The translations under genes were made by a program, and so were the position numbers. Shown here in pieces: positions 1 through 7,264 of a DNA stretch of 9,531 nucleotides. Each line of letters starts with the position of its first letter. Position 1 is the stretch's first letter. This DNA is from an uncultured Eudoraea sp. (GTDB lineage: Bacteria; Bacteroidota; Bacteroidia; Flavobacteriales; Flavobacteriaceae). The notes under the pieces are model-generated. The model made no database searches. It saw nothing but the letters and a program-made list of their open reading frames with translations, and was not told the origin of the DNA. Where the stretch lies: contig CAJQNH010000121.1 in assembly GCA_905479615.1 (NCBI GenBank), positions 1 through 9,531 of the forward strand, in the 5' to 3' direction.

Positions 1-50
1 TACATGACTTGTGGCGTTTCTTTGTGCCAGTTCATTACAACATTGACATT

Positions 51-168
51 GTTATCAAGAAAGGTGGAGGGACGAGACCCGTTGAAGCCTTAGCAACCCT
101 TTAACTATAAAGAAGGTGCTACATTCTACCACTATGCTGCCTTATTATGGCAACTAAGGCTAGATAAC
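51..168 (+). promoter_or_regulatory. SAM-I (S-box) riboswitch aptamer upstream of metH
   Basis: This S-adenosylmethionine-binding RNA fits the S-box consensus closely. The P1 helix is GTTATC (51-56) with GATAAC (163-168). It is followed by the hallmark block AGGTGGAGGGAC (62-73), then GTTGAAGCC...GCAACC, which form the P2/kink-turn region. The P3 signature GGTGCTACATTCTACC is at 115-130. P4 is GCCTTA (139-144) with TAAGGC (155-160). High SAM stabilises P1 and normally turns the downstream genes off. The genes that follow are the two MetH pieces and probably metF, so this is end-product control of methionine synthesis. Bases 1-50 hold nothing I can recognise. A promoter must lie there or just outside the window; TTTCTTTG (17-24) is one mismatch from a Bacteroidota -7 box, but its -33 partner would fall off the edge. 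Confidence 0.94.
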
Positions 169-169
169 A

Positions 170-205
170 CAAAGAAAAGGCTACATGTCTTTGCCTATTT
201 TTCTT
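170..205 (+). terminator. Candidate expression platform of the SAM riboswitch
   Basis: Immediately 3' of aptamer P1 two mutually exclusive hairpins can be drawn. One pairs AAGAAAAGGC (172-181) with GCC-TATTTTTCTT (193-205). It has a short GC core and ends in a T-rich run, like a weak intrinsic terminator. The other pairs CAAAGA (170-175) with TCTTTG (188-193). They share bases 172-175 and 193, so only one can form. Switching between a terminator-like and an alternative stem is usual for SAM-I platforms, but the GC core here is only 3 bp. Control through the longer leader downstream is equally possible. The pairings are read directly from the sequence; their function is inferred. Confidence 0.4.
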
Positions 206-337
206 GATAATATTTATAGAATAGTCCGACAATCACATTTAATAAATAGATGTGTGATTACACCTTTTCTAAAGGTTAGAATTAGGTGGTGCAAACAAGA
301 AAATTGAAGCGATGTAAATCCTAAAAAAAGGAAACAT
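206..337 (+). other. Structured 5' leader between riboswitch and metH
   Basis: This stretch has no gene but carries two clear hairpins: AATCACA (231-237) with TGTGATT (253-259), and ACCTTT (262-267) with AAAGGT (271-276) around a TCT loop. The segment CCTTTTCT (263-270) is also fully complementary to AGAAAAGG (173-180) next to the aptamer. Its CCTTTT part is complementary to AAAAGG (326-331), the only purine-rich ribosome-site candidate before the metH start at 338. It could therefore link aptamer state to translation, but this is inference. No cobalamin riboswitch B12 box was found here, although MetH is B12-dependent. Confidence 0.35.
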
Positions 338-1357
338 ATGAAGAAGATACAGGATATATTAAAGGAACGGATTATGATATTGGATGGTGCCATGGGCACT
401 ATGCTTCAGCGGTATAAATTTGCGGAAGAAGACTTTAGGGGAAACCGTTTTAAAGACTGGCCCTATCCATTACAGGGCAATAACGACTTATTGACTCTAA
501 CCCAGCCTGAAGCTATTGCGGAAGTTCATAGAAAATATTTTGAAGCAGGAGCGGATATTGTAGAAACTAATACATTCTCTGGTACTTCCATTGCCATGGC
601 CGATTATCATATGGAAGATTTGGTCTATGAACTTAATTATGAGTCCGCCAAAATAGCAAAGCTGGTAGCCGAAGAATTTACTAAAAGAGAACCAAATAAA
701 CCGAGGTTCGTGTTAGGGACTATGGGACCAACCAATAAAACAGCAAGTATGTCTCCTGATGTAAATGACCCTGGTTTTAGGGCAGTTTCATTTGAGACAC
801 TAAGAGTGGCATACAAAGAACAGGTGGAAGCCTTATTAGATGGAGGAGTTGATATTCTGATGGTAGAAACAATTTTTGACACACTTAATGCAAAGGCAGC
901 ACTTTTTGCCATTGAAGAGGTAAAACAGGCACGTAACATTCAAACACCGGTCATGGTTAGCGGCACTATTACAGATGCCTCGGGGCGGACTTTATCCGGT
1001 CAGACCGCAGAAGCATTTTTAATATCTATAACTCATATTCCTTTATTGTCCGTTGGATTTAATTGTGCTTTAGGAGCAAAGCAGTTAGTTCCCCATCTAG
1101 ATGCCATTGCAGTTCGCACAGAAGCTGCTATTTCGGCACATCCTAACGCAGGTTTGCCTAATGCTTTTGGGGCTTATGATCAAACACCTGATCAGATGGC
1201 TGAACAAATCAGGGAATACCTTGATAAAGGCCTGGTAAATATAATTGGAGGATGCTGTGGATCTACTCCCGCGCATATTGCAGCAATTGCTGAATTGGTA
1301 AAGGATTATAAACCCAGAAAATTTATTTATTCTGATACAGAAGAGGTTCAATTGTAA
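338..1357 (+). CDS. metH: Methionine synthase, homocysteine S-methyltransferase piece (split MetH, N-terminal)
   Basis: This 339-residue cytoplasmic protein corresponds to the homocysteine-binding barrel of cobalamin-dependent methionine synthase. It binds and activates homocysteine through zinc so that it can take the methyl group from methylcobalamin. The opening motif DGAMGTMLQ is at residues 16-24, followed by ETNTF and GTMGPTNKTAS. The three zinc-ligand cysteines of the family are present: C243 in GFNCALGA and C306-C307 in GGCCGS. In E. coli this domain is the first third of one 1227-residue chain; here it ends cleanly after the barrel and a 3-bp gap separates it from the gene for the remaining domains. 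The ATG at 338 follows AAAAAAAGGAAAC, a plausible A-rich flavobacterial ribosome site, and the N-terminus aligns with the family start. It lies downstream of the SAM-I riboswitch. A stand-alone Hcy methyltransferase (MmuM/BhmT type) is unlikely given its partner gene. Confidence 0.95.
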   Translation: MKKIQDILKERIMILDGAMGTMLQRYKFAEEDFRGNRFKDWPYPLQGNNDLLTLTQPEAIAEVHRKYFEAGADIVETNTFSGTSIAMADYHMEDLVYELNYESAKIAKLVAEEFTKREPNKPRFVLGTMGPTNKTASMSPDVNDPGFRAVSFETLRVAYKEQVEALLDGGVDILMVETIFDTLNAKAALFAIEEVKQARNIQTPVMVSGTITDASGRTLSGQTAEAFLISITHIPLLSVGFNCALGAKQLVPHLDAIAVRTEAAISAHPNAGLPNAFGAYDQTPDQMAEQIREYLDKGLVNIIGGCCGSTPAHIAAIAELVKDYKPRKFIYSDTEEVQL

Positions 1358-1360
1358 AAA

Positions 1361-4126
1361 ATGAAAAATACAAACAACATACAATTGAATTCAGACAATG
1401 AACTGGAGGCTGGTATTGACCCCATACCACAATCAAGATTTCTTAAGCTAGCTGGTCTGGAACCACTGGTTATTACCCCCGACAGCAATTTTATAAATAT
1501 TGGGGAAAGAACTAACGTTGCTGGTTCAAGGAGGTTTCTTCGATTAATTAAAGAAGACAAATATGAGGAAGCTCTGGACATAGCCAGGCACCAGGTGGAA
1601 GGTGGAGCCCAGATTATTGATATAAATATGGACGATGGCCTGATTGATGGGAAGCAAGCCATGATCAGGTTTTTGAATTTGGTAATGGCAGAGCCAGACA
1701 TAGCGCGTGTTCCAATAATGATAGATAGCTCTAAATGGGAGATTATTGAGGCCGGGTTGCAACTTGTTCAGGGAAAATGTATTGTCAATTCCATTAGTTT
1801 AAAGGAAGGAGAAGAAGAGTTTATTCGTCAGGCAAAATTGATGCGTCTTTATGGAGCAGCTGTAATAATAATGGCCTTTGACGAAAAAGGGCAGGCAGAT
1901 AATTTTGAGAGACGGATTGAAATAGCCAAACGATCTTATGATATATTGGTAAATAGGGTAAATTTCCCACCGGAAGATATCATTTTTGATCTTAATATTT
2001 TTCCTGTTGCAACAGGAATGGACGAGCACAAACAGAATTCGGTAGATTTTATTGAAGCTACTGCATGGGTTCGAAAAAACCTCCCATATTGCAGTGTTAG
2101 CGGTGGCGTAAGTAATGTGTCTTTTTCATTTAGAGGCAATACACCCGTTCGAGAAGCAATGCATTCGGTTTTCCTGTACCATGCTATTCAGGCTGGTATG
2201 AATATGGGAATTGTTAACCCTGCCCTACTTGAAGTCTATGACGATATTCCAAAAGATTTACTGAATAGGGTAGAAGACGTCATTCTAAACAGAAGGGATG
2301 ACGCCACAGAACGTCTTCTCGATTTTGCTGAAACTGTGGTGGGTAAGGCAAAGGATAGCAAAGCAGATGATTCATGGCGAAAAGATCCGCTTCAGGAAAG
2401 AATTACCCGGGCTTTGGTAAAAGGAATAGATCAATATATTGTAGCCGATGTGGAAGAAGCAAGATTAGCCGTAGCTAAACCTATTGAGGTAATTGAAGGC
2501 CATTTAATGAAAGGGATGAATGTGGTTGGAGATCTCTTTGGAAGTGGTAAAATGTTCCTGCCACAGGTAGTTAAGTCTGCCAGGGTAATGAAAAAGGCCG
2601 TTGCCCATTTATTGCCTTATATTGAAGAAGACAAAGACAATATATCACAATCCGCAGGTAAAATCTTAATGGCAACGGTTAAGGGCGATGTACATGATAT
2701 AGGTAAGAATATTGTAAGTGTGGTACTGGCTTGTAATAACTATGAAATTATTGATTTAGGCGTAATGGTTCCACCAGAAAAAATAATTCAAAAAGCTAAA
2801 GAAGAACAGGTAGATGTAATAGGGTTAAGTGGCCTTATTACTCCTTCTCTGGATGAAATGGTTCATCTGGCTAGCGAAATGGAGCGCCAGGGTTTTAACA
2901 TACCGCTATTAATAGGAGGGGCAACAACCAGCAAGGCACATACTGCAGTAAAGATTGATCCAAAGTACAGTGCCTCCGTAGTGCATGTAAATGATGCCTC
3001 TAGGGCAGTAACTGTCCTCGGTGACCTCTTACAGAAAGATTCTTCAGACGATTATAAAGCGTTGGTTAAAACTGATTATTCTTCCTTCAGAGAGAAATTT
3101 CTAAGTCGCGGTAAACTAAAGGAATATCTAGGTCTGGAAGCAGCAAGAAAGAATAAATTCCAAATCGACTGGGATGCTTCTGATATTATAAAACCTAATA
3201 AATTAGGTATAGAGGTGATCAGTGAGATGAACCTGCAGCTGTTAGAAGAATTTATAGATTGGACTCCCTTTTTCCGAAGCTGGGACTTACATGGAAAATA
3301 CCCCGAAATATTAAGCGATGAAATTGTAGGAGAGCAGGCCTCTGAGTTATTTGGGGATGCCTGTTCAATGCTGAAAAAGATATTCGAGGAGAAATTATTG
3401 ACCGCAAAAGCGGTTTTCGGACTTTTTCCCGCTAATACAATTAACGATGATGATATTGAAGTAATAGCTCATCCTGTAAATCCAGGTACTGCTGACAAAG
3501 AAGGAGAAACACCTCTTATTTTTAGAACCCTGCGTCAGCAATCCAAAAAAAGAAAAGGTATACCGAATATAGCCCTGGCAGATTTCATTGCGCCCAAAGA
3601 ATCCGGATTACAGGATTATATAGGTTGTTTTTGTGTTACGGCTGGTTTTGGCACAAATGAACTTGCTGAGGAATACGAGAAAAACCTTGATGATTACAAT
3701 GCTATTATGATCAAAGCATTGTCCGACAGACTTGCTGAAGCTTTTGCCGAGTATTTACATAAAGAAGTGCGAATCAAATATTGGGGATATGCGGGAAAAG
3801 AACAACTCTCCAATCAAAATTTGATAAAAGAAGAATACAGGGGAATAAGGCCGGCCCCGGGCTACCCGGCTTGTCCTGATCATACCGAAAAATTGACCAT
3901 CTGGGAATTACTGGATGTGGATAAGGAGATTGGAGTTAAATTGACAGATAATCTGGCTATGTTCCCTGCGGCCAGTGTAAGTGGATATTATTTTGCACAT
4001 CCGGATGCTCGTTATTTTGGATTGGGCAAGATAACGGAAGACCAGATTGTTGATTATGCCGGGAGGAAAGAAATTAAGTTGAGTAAAGCAAGAAAATGGC
4101 TTGCCCCAAATACGGCAGAAGAATAA
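1361..4126 (+). CDS. metH: Methionine synthase, folate/B12/reactivation piece (split MetH, C-terminal)
   Basis: This 921-residue protein carries the other three modules of MetH. The methyl-THF-binding barrel spans roughly residues 45-310, with GERTN (48-52), DINMDDG from residue 87, and DSSKW. The B12 module has a helical cap with MFLPQVVKSARVM from M398. Its Rossmann domain has the DxHxxG cobalt-ligand motif (D443, H445, G448), S490 in SGLIT and a later GGATTS. The C-terminal SAM-dependent reactivation domain (about 600-921) has RPAPGYPACPDHTEK from R830, which includes the SAM-binding residues. Together with the preceding 339-residue piece the total is 1260 residues, close to E. coli MetH (1227), so nothing is missing. 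The ATG at 1361 lies 3 bp after the previous stop, implying translational coupling and an equimolar supply of the two subunits. Retention of the reactivation domain shows an enzyme that is repaired with SAM after cobalamin oxidation. Confidence 0.96.
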   Translation: MKNTNNIQLNSDNELEAGIDPIPQSRFLKLAGLEPLVITPDSNFINIGERTNVAGSRRFLRLIKEDKYEEALDIARHQVEGGAQIIDINMDDGLIDGKQAMIRFLNLVMAEPDIARVPIMIDSSKWEIIEAGLQLVQGKCIVNSISLKEGEEEFIRQAKLMRLYGAAVIIMAFDEKGQADNFERRIEIAKRSYDILVNRVNFPPEDIIFDLNIFPVATGMDEHKQNSVDFIEATAWVRKNLPYCSVSGGVSNVSFSFRGNTPVREAMHSVFLYHAIQAGMNMGIVNPALLEVYDDIPKDLLNRVEDVILNRRDDATERLLDFAETVVGKAKDSKADDSWRKDPLQERITRALVKGIDQYIVADVEEARLAVAKPIEVIEGHLMKGMNVVGDLFGSGKMFLPQVVKSARVMKKAVAHLLPYIEEDKDNISQSAGKILMATVKGDVHDIGKNIVSVVLACNNYEIIDLGVMVPPEKIIQKAKEEQVDVIGLSGLITPSLDEMVHLASEMERQGFNIPLLIGGATTSKAHTAVKIDPKYSASVVHVNDASRAVTVLGDLLQKDSSDDYKALVKTDYSSFREKFLSRGKLKEYLGLEAARKNKFQIDWDASDIIKPNKLGIEVISEMNLQLLEEFIDWTPFFRSWDLHGKYPEILSDEIVGEQASELFGDACSMLKKIFEEKLLTAKAVFGLFPANTINDDDIEVIAHPVNPGTADKEGETPLIFRTLRQQSKKRKGIPNIALADFIAPKESGLQDYIGCFCVTAGFGTNELAEEYEKNLDDYNAIMIKALSDRLAEAFAEYLHKEVRIKYWGYAGKEQLSNQNLIKEEYRGIRPAPGYPACPDHTEKLTIWELLDVDKEIGVKLTDNLAMFPAASVSGYYFAHPDARYFGLGKITEDQIVDYAGRKEIKLSKARKWLAPNTAEE

Positions 4127-4231
4127 ATTTAAGTTACCATGATATTTTTATAATGTTCAAGGTATGCGAGAGCGAATTATTCCGCTTACGAAAATAATTA
4201 AGAATGTAATGTTGAAAAGAACCACGAATAA

Positions 4232-5185
4232 ATGAAAGTTACTGAGCATATAGAAAGGGCCAAAGGGGATACACTATTCTCTTTTGAAATTATTCCTCCG
4301 GTTAAAGGTAGAAACATAAAGGAGCTATACGATAATATTGATCCTTTAATGGACTTCAATCCACCCTTTATAGATGTAACTACTTCAAGGGAAGAATATA
4401 TTTATATAGATAGAAATGGACTTTTAGATAAAAAACTTACACGTATGAGGCCCGGTACGGTTGGGATTTGTGCTTCAATAAAACACAAATATGATGTAGA
4501 TACCATTCCGCATGTACTATGTGGTGGGTTTACAAAAGAAGAAACGGAATATTTACTGATAGATTGTCACTATTTAGGGATAGACAATATCATGGCGCTT
4601 AGGGGAGATGCTATGAAAGAAGAAAAGTATTTTGAACCTTCCAAAGGGGGTCATGTATACGCATCAGAACTGGTAGAACAAATACATAACCTGAACTGTG
4701 GTCAGTATTTACATGAGGTTGTGGAGACCGATTATTGTGCAGATTTTTGTATTGGAATAGCTGGTTATCCAGAAAAACACATGGAAGCTCCATCTTTACA
4801 AACAGATTTAAAATGGCTAAAGAAAAAAGTTGAGCTTGGAGCCCATTATGTGGTAACACAAATGTTTTTTGATAATAAAAAGTTTTTTGATTTTGTCAAA
4901 GCCGCCAGGGATATAGGCATTACTGTGCCAATAATTCCCGGAATAAAGCCCATTGCAGTTAAAAGGCATTTACATTTATTACCTCAGGTATTTAGAATTG
5001 ACCTCCCGCAGGATTTGATTGATGCCGTTGAAACTTGTAAGAATAATAAGGAAGTAAGACAAATTGGGATTGATTGGGCAATTGAGCAATCAAAAGAATT
5101 AAAAGCGGCAGGAGTTCCAGTACTTCATTACTATTCCATGGGCAAATCGGATAATATTAAAGCTATTGCTCAAGCAGTGTTTTAA
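4232..5185 (+). CDS. metF: 5,10-methylenetetrahydrofolate reductase
   Basis: This 317-residue cytoplasmic FAD-dependent reductase makes 5-methyl-THF from 5,10-methylene-THF with NAD(P)H, supplying the methyl donor used by the MetH pieces just upstream. The TIM-barrel motifs are present: FSFEIIPP with the catalytic Glu at E19, NIMALRGD ending at D126 (the FAD-contacting Asp region), FCIGIAGYPEKH, GAHYVVTQMFFDN, and IIPGIKP. The length is typical for bacterial MetF (E. coli 296), and it has no eukaryotic-type regulatory domain. The ATG at 4232 gives the correct N-terminus. No Shine-Dalgarno site is visible, as is common in this phylum. A 105-bp gap separates it from metH. I see no good promoter or terminator in the gap, only a small hairpin AGCGAATTATTCCGCT (4171-4186) without a T run. 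Cotranscription with metH under the SAM riboswitch is therefore likely. Confidence 0.95.
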   Translation: MKVTEHIERAKGDTLFSFEIIPPVKGRNIKELYDNIDPLMDFNPPFIDVTTSREEYIYIDRNGLLDKKLTRMRPGTVGICASIKHKYDVDTIPHVLCGGFTKEETEYLLIDCHYLGIDNIMALRGDAMKEEKYFEPSKGGHVYASELVEQIHNLNCGQYLHEVVETDYCADFCIGIAGYPEKHMEAPSLQTDLKWLKKKVELGAHYVVTQMFFDNKKFFDFVKAARDIGITVPIIPGIKPIAVKRHLHLLPQVFRIDLPQDLIDAVETCKNNKEVRQIGIDWAIEQSKELKAAGVPVLHYYSMGKSDNIKAIAQAVF

Positions 5186-5213
5186 TTGAATAATGGCTCT
5201 TTATTCTTCAATT
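5184..5213 (+). terminator. Possible terminator hairpin after metF
   Basis: AATTGAA (5184-5190) pairs perfectly with TTCAATT (5207-5213) and overlaps the metF stop codon. The inner AATAA/TTATT can pair instead with a small bulge. The stem is all A/T except one G-C pair, and the trailing TACTTTAAAA is a poor T tract, so this would be a weak terminator. The position at the operon end is suitable. Confidence 0.3.
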
Positions 5214-5254
5214 TACTTTAAAATCCAAGTAACTCCACAAAGAAGCTACTGGAA

Positions 5255-5344
5255 TGGATGTCAATATTTGCTATAAACGCCTTCCTTCAATTTCCTAAAG
5301 ATAACCGTTGACATCCACTAAGAATTACACTTATTATTTGCTAT
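5255..5344 (+). repeat. Paired inverted and direct repeats upstream of the PagL-like gene
   Basis: TGGATGTCAA (5255-5264) is matched by its perfect reverse complement TTGACATCCA (5308-5317), 43 bp apart. A direct repeat TATTTGCTAT occurs at 5265-5274 and again at 5335-5344. The left inverted arm directly abuts the first direct-repeat copy; on the right side the two elements are 17 bp apart and form a promoter-like arrangement. Two perfect 10-bp repeats within 90 bp suggest a regulatory site or an old local duplication. Chance cannot be excluded in AT-rich DNA. Confidence 0.4.
5308..5340 (+). promoter_or_regulatory. Candidate promoter for the PagL-like gene
   Basis: TTGACA (5308-5313) is followed after 18 bp by TATTAT (5332-5337), which continues as TATTATTTG, close to the Bacteroidota TAnnTTTG box but with one extra base. 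Transcription would begin near 5345, about ten bases before the ATG at 5356. This favours that ATG over the in-frame TTG at 5308, which would be the -35 box itself. Confidence 0.4.
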
Positions 5345-5355
5345 TTTTACACCCA

Positions 5356-6456
5356 ATGGACACCAGATTTTTTTACGCATGCCTACTATCCTGTCTGTGG
5401 TGTTTTTCCCAAAAAGAAGAAATACCTAAAAAGTTTACCATAGAAGCCAATCCCTTTTATGGTTCTATTATCCTTCACAACACCGATATTTCTCATTTAA
5501 TCAATGCCCATCCTGCTGGAGTTATTCTTGGGATTAATAAGAAAAATTTTGGATCTAAGGAATGGCATGAGGAATATAACTATCCAGATACAGGGTTTTC
5601 CTTTGTTTATCAGGATATGAATGATGAAATCCTTGGCAAAAATTTTAGTTTGTACGCGCATTATAATTTTTATTTCTTTAAGCGGAACATGCAATTCAGA
5701 ATTGGTCAGGGTTTAGCCTATAACACTAATCCCTACGATAAGAATCAAAATTTCAGGGGAAATGCATACGGCTCTCACATAATGAGCTCTACCTTATTTA
5801 TGCTCAATTATCATAAGGAACAATTATTCAGAAACTTGGGATTTAAAGCAGGAATATCAATTATTCATTATTCCAATGCCAACGTCAAAGCACCCAATAC
5901 TTCTACGAATACATTTGCCTTTAATGCGGGACTTGTTTACAATTTGAATGGAAATGAAGAAATTGTTTATATAATGAATCCTAATAAAGAAAAAATCACC
6001 CAACCTATTAAAGCTAATCTTGTCTTTAGAACTGGTATTAATGAGAGTGATGTGGTTAATTCCGGACAGTTTCCATTTTATATTTTCTCGGTTTATGGGG
6101 ACAAACGCTTATCCCGAAAAAGTGGAATACAACTTGGAGCAGATGTATTTTTTTCTAATTTTTTAAAAGAATTGATCCGTTATCAGTCCATATCCTTTCC
6201 TGAGTTGAATATTGATCCCAATACAGATTATAAACGAGTGGGTATGTTTGTGGGATATGAGCTCTATATTTCTAAATTAAGTGCTATTGCTCAGCTGGGT
6301 TATTATGTTTATTATCCTTTTGATTTTGAAGGAAAAGTGTACAATAGAATTGGTTTAAAATATTATTTTGGAAAAAAATTATTTGGTGCAGTTACTTTAA
6401 AATCCCATGGTGCAGCAGCCGAAGCGGTAGAGTTTGGACTTGGAATACGATTATAG
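5356..6456 (+). CDS. PagL-like acyloxyacyl hydrolase / lipid A deacylase family outer-membrane protein
   Basis: This 366-residue predicted outer-membrane beta-barrel resembles the PagL/acyloxyacyl hydrolase family, which removes an ester-linked acyl chain from lipid A. A signal peptide is visible: hydrophobic residues 5-17, with probable cleavage after S18 (WCFS before QKEE). The body has many alternating aromatic strands, such as FSLYAHYNFYFF. The family signature appears as IIHYSNANVKAPN, with the active-site His-Ser pair at H171 and S173. The catalytic Glu of Pseudomonas PagL, 14 residues after the His, is Asn185 here. Bacteroidota members often show PN-x-G-x-N at this place, so activity is uncertain. 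It is longer than PagL itself (below 200 residues), as is usual in this phylum. The frame is open back to a TTG at 5308, but ATG 5356 places the signal peptide at the N-terminus. It is not functionally linked to the metF operon upstream. Confidence 0.72.
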   Translation: MDTRFFYACLLSCLWCFSQKEEIPKKFTIEANPFYGSIILHNTDISHLINAHPAGVILGINKKNFGSKEWHEEYNYPDTGFSFVYQDMNDEILGKNFSLYAHYNFYFFKRNMQFRIGQGLAYNTNPYDKNQNFRGNAYGSHIMSSTLFMLNYHKEQLFRNLGFKAGISIIHYSNANVKAPNTSTNTFAFNAGLVYNLNGNEEIVYIMNPNKEKITQPIKANLVFRTGINESDVVNSGQFPFYIFSVYGDKRLSRKSGIQLGADVFFSNFLKELIRYQSISFPELNIDPNTDYKRVGMFVGYELYISKLSAIAQLGYYVYYPFDFEGKVYNRIGLKYYFGKKLFGAVTLKSHGAAAEAVEFGLGIRL

Positions 6457-6469
6457 AAGTTACTGGCAA

Positions 6470-6477
6470 TAAATTTG
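6470..6477 (+). promoter_or_regulatory. Candidate -7 box before the DUF2807 lipoprotein gene
   Basis: TAAATTTG is an exact match to the Bacteroidota -7 consensus TAnnTTTG and lies 8 bp before the ATG at 6486. No TTG sits at the usual spacing upstream (the nearest, 6440-6442, is 27 bp away). The transcript would be almost leaderless, so the match may be chance. Confidence 0.22.
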
Positions 6478-6485
6478 TTTAAGGC

Positions 6486-7259
6486 ATGAAGATTTTAAGA
6501 AGTATATATTTGGAAGTGGTCATAGCTGTTGGGCTCATTTTATTGATGAGTTGCAATGGAGATAATGCACCGGACTGTTTCCAAAACGCAGGCGACATCA
6601 AACGTGATGTTATCCCGGTAGAAAGCTTTACGAAAATAACCGTTAATGAAAATACTAAATTGGTCCTTAAAGAAGGGAGTGCAACATTGGTAGAAGTTGA
6701 AACCGGGGAGTTTTTACGTAACGAAGTGAATGCTGAAGTAAAGGATGGAAGACTATTGCTAACGGACACCAATAATTGTAATTTTTTCCGGCAATACGGG
6801 CTTACTACTTTTTATGTTACTGCGCCAAATATCACAGAAATCAGAAGTAATACAGGCTTTTCTACAGTTAGTGATGGGGTGTTGACTTATCCTCTGATTA
6901 CTCTTATTTCTGAAAGCTTTAATGATCCCGAAAACCTGACAACAGATGGTGAGTTTGACCTGGAATTGGAATCGCAGAATGTCAATGTTGTAGTTAACGG
7001 TATCGCATATTTTAGACTTGAAGGGAGTTCCGCCAATTTAAGTATTGTAGTTGCAGCCGGGGATTCCAGAGTTGAAGCGGCATCGCTATTAGTTCAAGAT
7101 GTAACACTTAACCATAGAGGATCTAATGATATAATTATTAATCCACAGGAGTCATTGAAGGGAACAATTAGGGGAACCGGAGATGTGCGAAGTTATAATC
7201 GTCCAGACGTAATAGAAGTAGAAGAACTCTATAAAGGGAGATTAATTTTTAATGACTAA
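6486..7259 (+). CDS. DUF2807 (head GIN domain) lipoprotein
   Basis: This 257-residue predicted lipoprotein has unknown biochemical function. Residues 11-22 form a hydrophobic signal ending in LLMSC, with C23 as the lipidated cysteine. CNGDN follows, with no clear flavobacterial surface-export signal, so it may face the periplasm. The mature part has the DUF2807 pattern: an opening IPVESFTKITVNENTKLVLKEG, then repeated short beta strands with Asn/Gly turns, and a closing GTIRGTGDVRSYNRPD, the glycine-rich GIN-type segment. Such proteins are predicted to be right-handed beta-helix-like folds and are abundant in Bacteroidota. The start is 29 bp after the PagL-like gene on the same strand, so the two may be cotranscribed. 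The 3' end is convergent with gldA, with 5 bp between stop codons. The family assignment rests on pattern recognition; I infer no enzyme activity. Confidence 0.75.
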   Translation: MKILRSIYLEVVIAVGLILLMSCNGDNAPDCFQNAGDIKRDVIPVESFTKITVNENTKLVLKEGSATLVEVETGEFLRNEVNAEVKDGRLLLTDTNNCNFFRQYGLTTFYVTAPNITEIRSNTGFSTVSDGVLTYPLITLISESFNDPENLTTDGEFDLELESQNVNVVVNGIAYFRLEGSSANLSIVVAAGDSRVEAASLLVQDVTLNHRGSNDIIINPQESLKGTIRGTGDVRSYNRPDVIEVEELYKGRLIFND

Positions 7260-7264
7260 TAGAT

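Noticed and set aside
87..160. 7-bp complementarity GCCTTAG (87-93) with CTAAGGC (154-160) within the riboswitch
   Set aside because: The 154-160 strand is better used in P4 with GCCTTA (139-144), giving the standard SAM-I fold. The other match is probably a by-product of similar sequences.
206..337. A second (cobalamin) riboswitch upstream of B12-dependent metH
   Set aside because: No B12-box-like sequence and no matching architecture were found; the hairpins here are simple stems.
4171..4186. Hairpin AGCGAATTATTCCGCT between metH and metF
   Set aside because: It is short with a bulge and has no T run. It does not justify calling a terminator that separates metF from the metH operon.
5308..5355. 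In-frame TTG start that would extend the PagL-like protein by 16 residues
   Set aside because: It would put a non-signal segment before an otherwise normal signal peptide, and the TTG is part of the probable -35 box. ATG 5356 was preferred.
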